NCBI RefSeq assembly: GCF_001625305.1
Contig: NW_017802769.1
Span: 551,220-615,219 of the forward strand
Source of the DNA: Branchiostoma belcheri
Taxonomy: Eukaryota; Chordata; Leptocardii; Amphioxiformes; Branchiostomatidae
Reading direction: 5' to 3'
DNA length: 64,000 bases
The notes beneath the pieces are model-generated. The model saw nothing but the letters and a program-made list of their open reading frames with translations, was not told the origin of the DNA and ran no database searches. Position 1 is the stretch's first letter; every line of letters starts with the position of its first letter. Shown here one piece after another: positions 22,888 to 34,875 of the stretch. The position numbers and the translations under genes are program-made.

Positions 22888-24720
22888 ATTTCTTCCCTAG
22901 CTGAAAAAAAACAAAACAAAAATCACATTTTGTAGTTTATCAGTCTCTACCAGGTTGCTAGAATAGCAGAAATCGGTCAAATAGTAACATAATATGCCAG
23001 AAGGTTAACCGGCCATAGGAGTACACTTTGATAATCTCCAAGCAGATCCCTCTCGGTGGCAAAAAGACAGTATCAAATTGGCCAGGCAGTATCCATTAGC
23101 CAGAGAAGCTCCATTAGCCACCGACGGGATCTGCAGAAAGTCGCACTGTACAAGGTTATTATCACGTAATTGTTACCTAATCAAACCGCGTGGGGATCAG
23201 GACAAAAAAAAAACGGCCATATATAAAAAGGTAACGATCATTCCCTACAACCTCTGCTTGGAGAATACACTTTGCAACGTACCCCAAAGGTATCGAAGTC
23301 TGGTGGACATTAAGTTTTATGTCAAACGTGCTGTGTATAAGACAGAACAGCTTGACTTGTGGTACAAGTAGATTTGCGTACATAGAATGAGCTGTTGTCA
23401 ATTTACTGTTAGCTGACACGACGTCAAGGAAGTCAAACAAAGAAAGCACGCAGTAAATAAGAAACAGTGTAAACATAGCTGACGTGTTTACTACTTCCAG
23501 GCGTAAAACGCATTACATGATTTACGTTATATTACAGGCTTCTACAGGTAATAGAGTGCTGGTAATATGAGAATTCACAGGTGGTTGACGCAGTGAGTCA
23601 CTATATATAGTATATTCGTGCTCACGCACGGTTTTTACCGTGTACTGTAGTGTGCTATGGCCTATGGGGAACAATGCAATGTTTGTCATCAAAGGAAACT
23701 GATTATAGATAAAACACATAATTATTCGTCATTTTGACATATCCTTTCCAAACTAATATTGATATGATCCATTGACTTTTTGATTGTGAAGAATATTTGT
23801 AAAAGGTGTACCACATTTGTGACTATATATAACCAAAAAACAACGACCTTCATGTCACCAAAAACATAGACACTTATACCAAAATTTGCTGCAATGTAAA
23901 AGCATTCGTGTACTACGTGTGTGCTCAAGCCTCGCATGCATACAAGTCTACGCATTACCGGGTTATACCTGAGTAATGCCATGTCCGGAAACATGGAAAA
24001 TAGATTACGTTTCGATTGCCTGTGCAGTATTGCCGAGCACGGTCACGCTATTAATGGATTTGGAGGTCAGAAAAGGCAGGGTACTGTAATTTGTACACAG
24101 CAGATTTACATGCAATGTCATAGAAAACTTCTTCAAATACTAGAATATTCTACCAAATAAGATGTTTAGAACAATTTTTTAGGTTTCCGTTTAGAGAAAG
24201 ACAAGATATTGGAGGGTTAGAAATTTACAAAATGGCGACCGTGCTGACAACAGACAACGACATGAGCTATAGTAGACTACTGTATTAGATTACACTACAG
24301 GTATTTTAGCACGCGATCGTTGTATGGGGGTTCCTCAGAAATGGACATTTGATACTTCAAGGGTACACCTGTTGTGAAAAAAAGCTGGGAATGAGATTAC
24401 GAGGAAGCAGTTAGAAAAAGGTATAAGATTTTGAGAACACTGTGTTTTGTGGTCATCAACAACACATACTAGTAATAGATTTGAATCTTTACTTACCTTA
24501 AGCTAAATCATGTAGAAATTCGGTTGCAATCAGTTGTGAGATACGCCCTTTTAAAAAGAGTTTAGTCACATGTTAAACATAAAAGACGGTTGATTTGAAA
24601 TTCTTCTAGGAGTCCTCCGTGGCGGGTTGGCCTGGCACGACTTCCGTTACGTGGGCTGGACAGGTAAAACCGACCTTTAGCACGCACCGGTTCAGCAACT
24701 TCTGTTTGCTTTGTCATTCC
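22888..24720 (-). promoter_or_regulatory. 5' UTR intron, first exon and promoter of the membrane-protein gene
   Basis: On the minus strand GCTTAAG|GTAAGT places a donor at 24496/24495, pairing with the acceptor just before the ATG exon. The first exon would lie in about 24497-24600, with the promoter upstream. The 1.6-kb intron holds a small hairpin at 23035-23135 and otherwise nothing I can identify. Confidence 0.45.
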
Positions 24721-25027
24721 CCTGGGACAGTGCGGCTCTGTACAGGTGTGGCGGGCTGCAGTGTTTTACCAAATCGCTAGGTGTCGCTAGAAGGGCAGCC
24801 GTTACTCAAGACTCAACTACAAGCAATATACATGTATACTGTAACAGCATCAACACTAGCACGTTTTGGGCACAGATATCAATGGGATTAGTAACGTTAT
24901 AGTGTTAGCATAGTGTTATGGACCAGATAATCGTCAATTTGCTGGTGAGACATTGCACTTCATACTGATGAAAACTCCTTAACATCTAAATCCAACAAAA
25001 AAGTTCACACAACTGTGTATTGTACTG

Positions 25028-25033
25028 TTTATT
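25028..25033 (-). terminator. Candidate poly(A) signal of PDAP1
   Basis: TTTATT (AATAAA on the minus strand), about 810 bp past the PDAP1 stop. The interval 25034-25844 would be 3' UTR and shows nothing else. Confidence 0.4.
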
Positions 25034-25844
25034 TCGTTGTTCTAGTGTCAAGAAATAACATAATTATGTAAATAACATGAATAATGGCATATATTGTATT
25101 TACTATTTCCTGGGCTCTAATACAGTACAAGGCAGTGAACTGCAAGAAGCAATACTAGTATTTGATTTTAAGTGTAGAAGAAACTAACAGGGTTTCTACA
25201 TAGAATATGACTTTTTTGTGATGAGTTGAAGTGCTTAATACAAGTATTTCTGACAATTTACTCAAATACTTCAAAGTCATTATTATAATGCTAGTAACAC
25301 CTATTTACTTTGCATGCTGATGAGATTGCTTTGTATCTTCTAATATTTAATTTGTAAAAGAAACCTTCAAGATCTCCCCTCCCCTAGTCGGAAGATTTTT
25401 TTTTAATTTTTGATAAACATACAGATTTTGACATTCTCCTCTAAAAATCAGTTCCTTGCAAGAAATCCTGACTATAAGGCATAGAGGAGTTAAACTACAT
25501 ATATTTTTTTTGTATTCCTTTCATTTTTATGGTATTACAGGTACATTGTACATGCAACATAGCACTATACTATATGTGCGATGAAAGCCAAGGCTATTGT
25601 TTCCTCTGTTACAGTTACTATCCAGTTACTACTTGACTTACAGTCATTACCTGTTACTGTTAGTGGCATGTTTTTGCATTATGTCTTGAAGTACATGTAT
25701 ATGTAGCACTTTGACCAGCAGCTTGCATCAAATTTTGTAATTTTTTCTTCTTTTTTTGTTGAATATTTTTATCTTCTGTACAGCCATGCACGAGATGAAG
25801 ACATACATAGAGTTCCAAGTATGTACAGACTGGTCCAGCTAAGG

Positions 25845-28800
25845 TTATTTCTTTCCTGCTCTCTTGTCTTTGGCTGCAGCTGCTTTTGCTTCTCTTTCTG
25901 TAAAAGTCAAGATAAAAATGAGTCAAACAATGGGCTACATAAACACATTAAAAAAACACCATATGAACATTTTGCAGTAAACTTGTTGTTGTTGAAAGTT
26001 TGAGTATTTCAACATGGTTCTATCTCATGCTGTTTACTGCGAGCCATTAGTAATGAAGGCTCCACTCCTGAGGTGTCGCCAAAAACAAAGTTGCCCGTCT
26101 CACCTTGTTTTTCTGCCTCCTTCTTCTTGGCTGCCTCTTCTCTCTGTTTCTTAATGAGCGCCAGTCTGGCCAGATCTGCTCGGGCCTCGTCTGTTTTCCC
26201 CTCCGCGTGCAATTTCATATAGTTGGCCCTCGCTTTCTGCTTTTCAATCTCTTCCCTAGTTAGGTTACAAAGGAAAATCCATGATATATTTAGTTACCAT
26301 TTCAACAAACTATTGTCTTTAAATTCTAAAACACATACCACCGGAACACAAAAGAGAAATCTTCTAACAAAGAGAATTAGGGACGATAAGTCGACTGACA
26401 TAGTTGTTACCTGAGATAGCCTGACTAAATCATGCTTCTAGTATATATAACATAGCCCTAACCCCTTTCAATGGTTTGGGCCCTAACAGTAACATTGAGA
26501 GATTCTGGCTACATGTATTAGGACTTAAAGCTTATCAATCGTATGTGTTTTGTGAAGCAACTGGAGAATATAAATTATGTAAAATGACAGAAGTACTGTA
26601 CTATGCTTGATAAGAATTAAGAACTATGTATAGACATGTACGTTGTAGCATGGCCATATCTTATTAGCATTGGTATACTGATAGCTTTAAGGAAACTGAT
26701 TTTCACGGTTCAAATTATAACAAGACTTGCCTTTCTTTCCTAGACAGCCTGGGTTCCCCCTCTGCAGCCTGCATGTCCATGTCTGTCACTTTCTTCAACT
26801 TATTCTTGGCTCGGTTGGGATTTTCAACCTCTATTAGATGCTCTACTCCTTTAGGTTTGCCATCCTATTTCAGAGACATACACAAAATTGTAAAAATGAA
26901 CTTGGCACAACTAACAAATTAGATACTTAGGAACAGTCAATCTAGGCTGCACAAAATAAGTGTATGAAAACAATATGATGATGGTAATACTTTTCATTCT
27001 TTTTGATACACCAGTACACGTACATACAATAAAATTAGGAAATGAGGTTGATTTTTTTTGCATCTGTACATTAATCAATGCCAATACATGTAACGCCATG
27101 TATATTACACTAACAGTAAGATTGAATAACAAAACAGCACATAAAAAAACATAAAGTAAGTCTTTCAGTTCACAATTCATTAACAGAAGCCAATGCCTGG
27201 AGTACCTCCTCATCTGAGCTGTCCTCCTCTTCAGATGAACTGGGAGGGAGGTCCCCTGGGTTCCCCCTGGCCATACTCTTGGCTCCCTGTTCCTCTTCCT
27301 CCTCTTCTTCTTCATCACTATCTATCAGCCCTTTCTTTTCCTGTCAAAACAAACAGGGACAGCAGCATTGTCAATGATATCATTTCATCAGTCTCCAGTG
27401 ATGTAGATGCTTCGGCCTATATTGTATGTGTGTTGTATAGCACAATACTTCAGTTATGTCCTACAGTATACAGGCTGTGTTTGACCTACATGTATTACAT
27501 TTACAGTGTATTCTCAACATACACTTTGGTATTTGCAGGGGTTATGAATAAAAGTCATGGGTTCTTTGACATGCATGTGGCACATCAGGGTTCTAGCTAC
27601 TGCAAAGTAGCGTAAGGGCCCCCTGCGCTATAATTTTGACCCCCTACGCTAAATTTTTCCCCCTACGCTATAATTTTGACCCCCTACACTAAATTTCCCC
27701 CCTATGCTAATTTTTAATACAGCATAGGGGCATTGTGACTGTATTTCTTTGTTCAAGAATGCCAGATCAAATGTGAAAAATCAAGGATACATTGTACATA
27801 CCTTAGAAATAACATTTTTTCCCTTTGGGTACACCTCAAGTGGCCTCTTTTTAAGCACAAATTTTTAAAAGCTCCACTTCGCTCCCTCATCATGAAGCCA
27901 GTGCCACTACGCTAAAATTAAATCCTAGCTAGAACCCTGTGAGGCATAGGTATGCCCAACGGGAACGGGTTTTCTGCGCGTGAAGAATTTGCGCGTGAAA
28001 AACTTGCGCGTGAAAAATTTGCGCGTGAAAAATGAAAGTCTTAGAAATATGTTAGAAAATATGCAGTACCAAATTCTTAGGCAGGAAAATGTTGTCCTCT
28101 GGTATAATTTTCCCTCTGTTAGCCAAAATTTTTGTTTGAAAATGTTGGTCCCTTGGGAATAAGCTAATTTGCATAATTTCCATAAAACCTGACCTTTTGA
28201 AAATCACTTCAATTTCTAAGAAATACAAGGAAAAGTTACTAGTATGAGGTTTAGGATGGTAAAATGTAACAATCTGAAGCTTTTCTCCATTCTAGAAGTT
28301 TGATTTCATGCTTTCTTAAACAAATTCTTTCACGCGCAAATTTCAACCTTTTTTGCGCGTGAAAACTTTACCTTTAAAAATAACCTGAAATCACAAAAAA
28401 ATGGACAAAACAAGGGTATGTAGTCTAGAATGCAAGCAAAATGATGTTAAATTTTTATTTTCTTGTCTTTTTTCCAATTTTTAAGCTTAAAACAGCAAAA
28501 AGTTTTCAAATCCCTTGGGAGTCAGCTAATTTGCATATCTTCACGCGCAGATTCTTCACGCGCAAGTTTTTCACGCGCAAATTTTTCACGCGCACAAAAC
28601 CCCATCTCTGCCCAACACAGGAATGATAGTAAGGACTAAAGCCTCTGTATGCTAAATTATGTGGCACTAGTAACCAAATTCTCTTACAAGTTTGAGTTAG
28701 ATATGTTTCCCATTGAAATTAGCAATAAGAATCTTGTTGTGACAGAGTCCATAGTGACCTCCTTTCCACATTATGACATAGATCATATTTTAACTAGCCA

Positions 28801-29652
28801 GGTTACCAAACCTATTGAGGATGTAGGACTCGGGAGCTATAATAGGTTTGGTAACCAGGCTAATTTTAACAGCCCGGAGTTGTCGTCTTAGGCAGTTTAC
28901 TTCACATGGCTGTTATCGGCTGTATCCTCTGTGACTTACCCGCCATTGCCGGTCCTTTTCTGAGGCTAGTGCCTGTTGTCGTAGCTCCTCTTCATTAGTG
29001 AACTGTCTATGCCTCCCCTTATGGGACTTCTTAAAGCCACCTGAATATAAAACATTGAAGGCGTACTTTACAAAAGATCATACATAAAATTCACATATTC
29101 AGGCAATTATGTGAATGTGAGTAAATAAATTCTGCACATTATTAATATTATGATGGCACGCTAACTACTAGTATATTAAGTTTCATCATGCAAGCTCAAG
29201 TTCTGTAAATATAACATCAAATTTATACTTGATTTAATGTCATGATTTTAATAACCAAACCCTGTAAACGCAACCCGTAAAAGCTCGTGTTGGATTAAAA
29301 TTTGCCACAAAAATAGTTTCAGTATGTCTCAAATTATATATTTTTTCTAAAGATGTCCTTACAAAATTTTGCTTCATAATTTCATTCTATTTTGGATTGA
29401 TAATAATTAATATTAATAACTATTGGTGTCAATTTAAAGGATTTAAATCATGACAATATCAACTACCTTACAGACGAATATAAGCAAAGTACCTGACTGG
29501 GGAGGGGGGTACATGAAAGACCAGATGGGGATATTTGTTCATGTGCAAAAAAAACCTCCACATGAACATAAAACTTCAAGTATGGACATTTCAAAACATT
29601 CATTGTGACAACATCCAGACCTACCTCCACCGCCTCTACCTCCCCTGGGCAT
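25845..29652 (-). CDS. PDAP1: PDAP1, 28 kDa heat- and acid-stable phosphoprotein (PDGFA-associated protein 1)
   Basis: Six coding exons: 29652-29625, 29040-28940, 27340-27206, 26864-26731, 26255-26104, 25897-25845 (603 nt, 200 aa). Family landmarks in order: a Gly/Arg-rich start [30 protein letters not shown], an acidic Ser/Glu block, [40 protein letters not shown], and [19 protein letters not shown], followed by a Lys/Ala-rich coiled tail. Human PDAP1 is 181 aa (from memory). Family members are small soluble phosphoproteins of poorly defined role, linked to PDGF and translation control. Intron 4 must use a GC donor (26730-26729), because only that junction keeps KERE|EIEK in frame. Intron 2 hosts two DNA transposons and a small hairpin element. 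Head-to-head with BUD31. Confidence 0.95.
27586..27939. mobile_element. hAT-like MITE with CAGGGTTCTAGC termini, copy 1
   Basis: Left end CAGGGTTCTAGCT, right end AGCTAGAACCCTG. The interior has a short tandem of CCCCCTACGCTAAATTTTT-like units. The flanking octamers (TGGCACAT, TGAGGCAT) are only partly alike. It lies in PDAP1 intron 2. A relative in the opposite orientation is at 55099-55464. Confidence 0.7.
27961..28608. mobile_element. Foldback element built from GCGCGTGAAAA units
   Basis: 648 bp, flanked by perfect 8-bp duplications TGCCCAAC (27953-27960 and 28609-28616). The outer termini GGGAACGGGTTTTCTGCGCG and its inverted right end are imperfect complements. Inside them lie four direct copies of TTGCGCGTGAAAAA at the left and four inverted copies at the right. 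CCCTTGGGA plus AGCTAATTTGCATA recurs twice inside. It lies in PDAP1 intron 2. Confidence 0.85.
28795..28862. mobile_element. 68-bp hAT-like mini-MITE
   Basis: Inverted termini TAGCCAGGTTACCAAACCTA and its complement surround a loop of about 26 bp. Perfect 8-bp duplications ATTTTAAC lie at 28787-28794 and 28863-28870. It lies in PDAP1 intron 2. Confidence 0.85.
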
Positions 29653-30064
29653 CTTGAAGAAACTGTTGAGAAGAACGTTCGACCAAAGGTTGTCAAATTG
29701 GGAACCAAAATTCCGAAAATATTGCAGATTTCAGACGACAAAGATTGCAACACTGCACATGCAGGGCCCGCGCTACCCACTATGCTTTGTGACTTCCGGT
29801 TGTAAAAGAAAACCAAATTTCCATTTTCTACATAAGATCCGTGTATTCATGTATACTAGAATCGAGTTTATTGTTGTTGATGTCAATATTTTTATGATTT
29901 TAGACAATATAATTTGATTTTTTGCGACGTTTTCTGAAAGATTTTGTTGCAACCTTTGACCTCTGACGTCACTTCCTGTTGTACCCAAGCTACATTTTCG
30001 CAGTGCAGTTTCTTTCTGGAAGTATTTTTGTTCTAAAAAGCAGATTGCTAGTGTCTAATTAACG
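29653..30064. promoter_or_regulatory. Bidirectional promoter of PDAP1 and BUD31
   Basis: Only 412 bp separate the two start codons. Visible sites: a full cAMP-response element TGACGTCA at 29964-29971 abutted by CTTCCTG (ETS core), and CTTCCGG (ETS core) at 29793-29799. No TATA box was seen near either gene. The human PDAP1/BUD31 pair also shares a divergent promoter (established gene order). Confidence 0.7.
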
Positions 30065-33000
30065 ATGCCCAAGGTCAGAAGAAGCAGGAAGCCTCCACCA
30101 GAAGGCTGGGAGCTGATTGAACCTACACTGGACGAACTGGACCAGAAAATGAGAGAAGGTATGGCTTCCAAATTTTGTGTTGCTTGTTGGTGATAAAAAT
30201 TATTTGACAAAACCACGTTGATGCGACGACGAAATCAACAATAAAATCCATGAAAGAAACGTAAAAGATATGCTGCTTCCTAAACGCAAATAATACGTTC
30301 TAGATTTATAAAATACAGTTTTTACATTAACCTCATTTAATGTTAAGTAGCCCGTATTAACAAGATTCGGAAGAATACAATCATAAATTTTATAGTCAGA
30401 TGTGCCCCCCCCCCACCTGATAATATATAATTGACATATCTAGCATATCTGTATAAATTGAGACATACTGAAACTATCTCTGTGGCAAATTTTAATCCAT
30501 ATATTAAGCCTTCTATCCTGATTGAAGAAGTATCAAGGTGTATCCATTAAAATTTACATACATGTAACGTTACATGTGTGTATTAGAAACATTATATGTA
30601 ACATTGATGGAGTTCCATGACTTTGACCATTGCAGTTTCCATTCGCTTACTAAGTTACTTACCTTGCCCACAGCTGAGACAGAACCACACGAGGGGAAGA
30701 GGAAAGTGGAGGCACTCTGGCCCATCTTTAAGATTCACCACCAGAAGTCTCGCTACATCTTCGACCTGTTCTACCGCAGGAAGGCAATCAGCAGAGGTGA
30801 GCAACTGTAACCTTTTATTGTCTTTAACCTTCTCCCTGCTGCTTCACGCTATAACCGATACAGGTTTGGTGCCAAGTGGCTACCTTAGCAGGATAAAGGT
30901 TGAAAATGATTTACGTCAATGTCAGCATGCTATAATCTCCAAGCAGATGTAGGATGCTGTCACATCTCAGTGTTTTACAGTTGACTTAGCCTAGCCTGAC
31001 CCTGTCGTAGAGCACCTGTTTAGTTGCACAGTGTAACAGAGCTGACATAAAGTGATAAAAGAAATAAAACACTTAAACAACTCTTGTTAGGCCATGTTGA
31101 TTTGATTATATGGATGACATCCGCACGCGCATGAATTTTCGGCCGTTTCCAAAAAAAAAAGTTTTCAACCATACTGTAAATCGTACAAAACAGTTGCAAA
31201 ATGAGCAAAGACATACCGTAAGTTGCAAAAAATGATACCACTGTCTTAGAATGCCAAAATCAAACCAAAAAAGACGAAAATGTAAAGAAATGAATTTGAA
31301 GACTAGATTATTCGCTAAACCATACTGTAACTCTGTGTCATCTGTTCAACCTTCAAAACCACGTAGATTTCATAATGAAAACAACTTTTTTTTAGCCAAC
31401 CTTTTTTTTTATTCGCACGCTCGCATCAGTTTTGGGGTTCCCAGAGGATGTCATCCATATAATCAAATCAACATGGCCTTACAAAGAATTAAAGATATAT
31501 CAAGAATTTTCAGAATTGTCTTGTTTTGTATTATGGCTGTTCTGTTGGGCTATGTTACCTCATACCCACCTGACTAACATGATTTCTCATCAACCTTTAC
31601 CCCATTCAGAGCTGTATGAGTACTGCCTGAAGGAGGGAATAGCCGACAAGAACCTGATCGCCAAGTGGAAGAAGCAGGGTTACGAGAACCTCTGCTGCCT
31701 GCGCTGTATCCAGACAAGAGACACAAACTTCGGCACCAACTGTATCTGCAGAGTCCCAAAGAGTAAGCTAGAGGAGGTGAGAATTGTTACTGTTTTGTAC
31801 AAAAAAGAAAAGTCAAGAAATGAAGTGTAATTGACAAGGATATTTTCACTGTGCAGTTGGATCAGACACTGTACGGGTGGCGTATGGACCATCTATGGCG
31901 AATGGATGCTGCCTGGCCAATTTGATGGAAGGAGGGCAAAGAGAGAAAGGTAGAACGAGAAGCAGCGGTCACAGCACTGAAGCAGGAGGTCCGTCAGTTG
32001 CGCAAGTTGATCCTGCGCTGTAAGAAGGGCTCGACCATGAGCAAGGCAGAAAGGGCCAAACTCAAACAACTACTGGCCAGAAGGAAAGACCCCGCTCAGT
32101 TGCTTGACCCGACTAAGACACAGAAGCTTCTCAGAGTCCTCCAGCGCCGGCAAGTCCGAACGCTACGCCGCCTACGAGGGCCACGACCGAGAGGGTCTCC
32201 CTGCAATATGCCACCAGCAGGGCAGAGACGGTGGCCAGGCTTAGTACGAGAGTGGATGCGGAGGTTACCCTGCTGGGTACACCGAAAACCCGGAGGGAGA
32301 AGTACCGGCGGAAGTACAACGTCCCGCCGGTCAGTACGCCCAGGCGGAAGGAGAGGCTGAAGGACATGGTCACGGAGGCAAAGGACCTCCTGAACCCCCA
32401 GAAAGCCCAACAGGCTGATCTTACAATAGACGCGGACATGGTGGAAGAGGCGGTCCGAGAGAGGGCTAAGAAGGGCACGGCGCCCGGACCGACCAAAATC
32501 TCAGATAAAGACCTTCTGAGAGGGGGAAGACCAATGTTCCAGGCCCTGAGCGACCTGTACAACAAGGTCCTCAGCACGGGCGACATTCCCACCGGGTTTG
32601 GTGACTCTGAGATTGCACTCCTACTCAAGTCGACGGAGAAACCGGCCGATCTCATTTCGAGTTGGCGCCCGGTAGAACTCCAAGAGGCGGCGTGGAAGGT
32701 CTTCGCGCACATAGTGCAGAAGTACTGGATACGTTGGCTGATGACCCAGAACATGCTATCCCCGTGGCAACAGGCGTTCAGGCCTGGGGGGGATATATCC
32801 ACCCTGTTATACACGCTCGAGGCGGCACTGCAGGAAGCGAGGGACCGGAGAGGCGAAATCTATGTCCTATTCCTGGACATTTCGAACGCATTTGGCTCGA
32901 TTCGACACGATGCTCTCTCGAAATGCCTAGCTGTGTACGGCTTAGCCACTAACACGGTAAAGGTAATAGTAGAGAGAGCTCGGAAAGGCAAGATCCTGCT

Positions 33001-34397
33001 CCGCCAAGCGAGGGGGGAGGCAGTGCACGAAGACGAGATGGACCGCATGGTGGGACTGCCCCAGGGCGATCCACTGGCGCCGATAGTCTTCGCACTCCTC
33101 CTCAACATCGCCCTCCAGGGGACCCCTCAATCCCCAATGACGAGGCATGGCATAGTGTTGCAAGGGAGCCAGGTCAGGCTAGCCCACCTGGATTTCGCTG
33201 ATGACGTGGGGTTAACGAGCGGCTCGCGGGCTGGCATCGAGGAAATGGCTGGGTGGGTGGAGGAAAGGTTCAAGGCGTTGAACTGAGCCCTGATAAGATC
33301 GTTTTGATGGCGTACAAGTTCGGACGAGAACTGAAGCCGCTAAAGCCATCGCCACCGGTGCAAATCGGGGGCAAAGACATCCGGTGTGCCAGCCCAGACG
33401 ACGAGCGCCCGGTAACATACCTGGGCACGACGGTCAACAGGCCTCGCAGCTATGCCGAACTACGAGTGTCAGGGTGGCTCGCACCAAAGACACCGCTTGA
33501 CCAGACCCTGGAGGCCGGTCTGAAACCGCTCCAGCCTGGAGAGCAGCTGCATGGGCTCACATTCCCACAAAAGTTGGACTATGTGACAACATATGTGGTG
33601 CCAAGGCTGATCTACCCGCTGAGGGTGGTCAACGTGCGTGTGACGGAGTTGGAGAAGGTGGACAAACTCCTGAAGGAAGCGATCAAGTCGTGGGCAGGCG
33701 TACCGGTGAGGATGTCGGACTGCTTCCTCTACCTCCCCCGTCATAGGCTAGGCCTAGGACTACCGTCCATCCACTCTACGTACAGAAGAGCACTGGTAGA
33801 CCGATGTGCTCGCCTACTAGGCACCCCGACTACCAACAAGGGGCCAATCCCCCCCCCTCGCAAAATTCACCAGGGAGATCCTGAAGGCACAACTGGACGA
33901 TTATCTCGGCAGTGGCTTGGAGAAGGAGCCGGGTAGCAAGGTTCTGGGCCTCAAGATGTCCAGCACAAAAGGGGGACACCTGGTGAAGAGGGAGGGGCAA
34001 GCCACCAAGGGAGAACAACCTTGGCTATCGCACATGCTGGGGGCGATGTGCGATATGGACATAGGCATGTACAAGGAGGGTGACGGGTACGTCCTCACGG
34101 ACACACTCCTTAGCGGATTCCGACTTCCATGGCCACCGTCCTGCTGTCTGTATCAACCAACACCTTTTCTGGGGTCTGATGAGCATCCGCATCGGGCGCC
34201 TTAACCCGGCGTTTGGTTCATCCCGCAGCGCCAGTTCTGCTTACCAAAAGTGGCCCACTGAGCACTCGCATTCCAGGCCCGGCTCCACTCGAGCGAGTCG
34301 GACACCTTACCAATTTAAAGTTTGAGAATAGGTTGAGGTCGTTTCGGCCCCAAGACCTCTAATCATTCGCTTTACCAGATAAAACTGCGACAGAGTG

Positions 34398-34450
<53 letters not shown>

Positions 34451-34635
34451 AGTCTTTCGCCCCTATACCCATGTATACATGTATTTTGTAAAAGATACAT
34501 AAAGCATTCTATTACAGTACTAGTATGTTATGGTATCTGTAAGGAGGAGTCTTGTACTAACGTCTAACATGTTGTTTCCTTCAGGGTCGTATTGTGGAGT
34601 GTGTACACTGTGGCTGCAGAGGCTGCTCTGGATAG
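30065..34635 (+). CDS. BUD31: BUD31 (G10) spliceosome-associated protein
   Basis: Four coding exons: 30065-30158, 30674-30796, 31610-31776, 34585-34635 (435 nt, 144 aa, the length of human BUD31). The start [20 protein letters not shown] and the basic [20 protein letters not shown] segment are hallmarks. So are the C-terminal cysteine-rich zinc clusters ([20 protein letters not shown] and [11 protein letters not shown]). The protein is a core nuclear splicing factor of the activated spliceosome (Bact/NTC-associated). All introns are GT-AG. Intron 2 carries a Harbinger-like MITE, and intron 3 carries a reverse transcriptase element fused to antisense 28S rRNA. Identity is certain. Confidence 0.97.
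30824..30903. repeat. 80-bp hairpin element (TTAACCTTCTCCCTGCT family), copy i
   Basis: Begins TTAACCTTCTCCCTGCT and ends AGCAGGATAAAGGTTGA, an imperfect inverted repeat. Sister copies lie at 35269-35342 and 48005-48083. It lies in BUD31 intron 2. Confidence 0.65.
31090..31478. mobile_element. Harbinger-like MITE, family 1, complete copy
   Basis: 389 bp with termini GGCCATGTTGATTTGATTAT and its complement. TTA duplications lie at 31087-31089 and 31479-31481. It lies in BUD31 intron 2, opposite in orientation to the copy at 18617-19002. Confidence 0.88.
31857..34100 (+). mobile_element. Non-LTR retrotransposon fragment with reverse transcriptase, degenerate
   Basis: A GC-rich block in BUD31 intron 3. 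The reverse transcriptase frame is open from 32117 to a stop at 33284-33286. It shows the three catalytic blocks: [11 protein letters not shown] (motif A), [18 protein letters not shown] (motif B) and [12 protein letters not shown] (motif C, FADD). A basic coiled-coil-like stretch upstream (about 31950-32130) is in another frame. After 33286 the thumb-like region continues in a shifted frame (33253-33936), so at least two frameshifts are present. No apurinic endonuclease or restriction-like endonuclease domain was recognised, and the 5' boundary is approximate. It is joined directly to antisense 28S rRNA at 34101. The clade could not be fixed. Confidence 0.85.
34101..34471 (-). pseudogene. 28S rRNA fragment (antisense to BUD31)
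   Basis: On the minus strand the sequence reads as an internal 28S rRNA segment. It includes GGGTATAGGGGCGAAAGACT, AGCTGGTTCCCTCCGAAGTT, GACCTCAACCTATTCTCAAA and TGGCCATGGAAGTCGGAATC. It starts sharply after AAGGAGTGTGT and ends sharply at the ATAGGGG side, about 371 bp. A few differences from the conserved core indicate a pseudogene copy. The identification is from memory of conserved eukaryotic 28S sequence. Confidence 0.93.
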
Positions 34636-34875
34636 AGACTATCATCTACATCATCTGCTACAATGTTGACTTACGTCTATTGCTAAGAAGGATGTTCAGT
34701 ATTTTTTTTTAATGTTGGTTGGACTGAACTTAACATATAAAGTTAGATCATAGGGAGGTTTTGTCTGTACTATTGTTTCGCTTCATTGTGAGATCTCATT
34801 AAGTGTTATAGCAAATTTCACGAACTAAAATCATGCATGCACTGTACCTATGCCATGCAATCACTTAATTATAAC

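Noticed and set aside
28649..28891. 80-codon frame near 28.7 kb
   Set aside because: It runs through the 68-bp hairpin transposon and its duplications, with no domain or splice evidence.
31432..31830. 132-codon frame overlapping BUD31 exon 3
   Set aside because: It is an extension of the true exon 3 frame into the MITE upstream and the intron downstream. Splice sites at 31609 and 31777 delimit the real coding part.
32131..32814. 227-codon minus-strand frame across the reverse transcriptase
   Set aside because: It is antisense to a frame that contains the catalytic RT motifs, in GC-rich DNA where stop codons are rare.
32900..33290. Assignment of the reverse transcriptase to R2
   Set aside because: The 28S junction is not at the known R2 target, the orientation is antisense, and no zinc-finger or restriction-like endonuclease domain is visible. 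The clade was left open.
34080..34325. Open frame across the 28S fragment
   Set aside because: It is translated ribosomal RNA sequence (antisense) and a chance frame.
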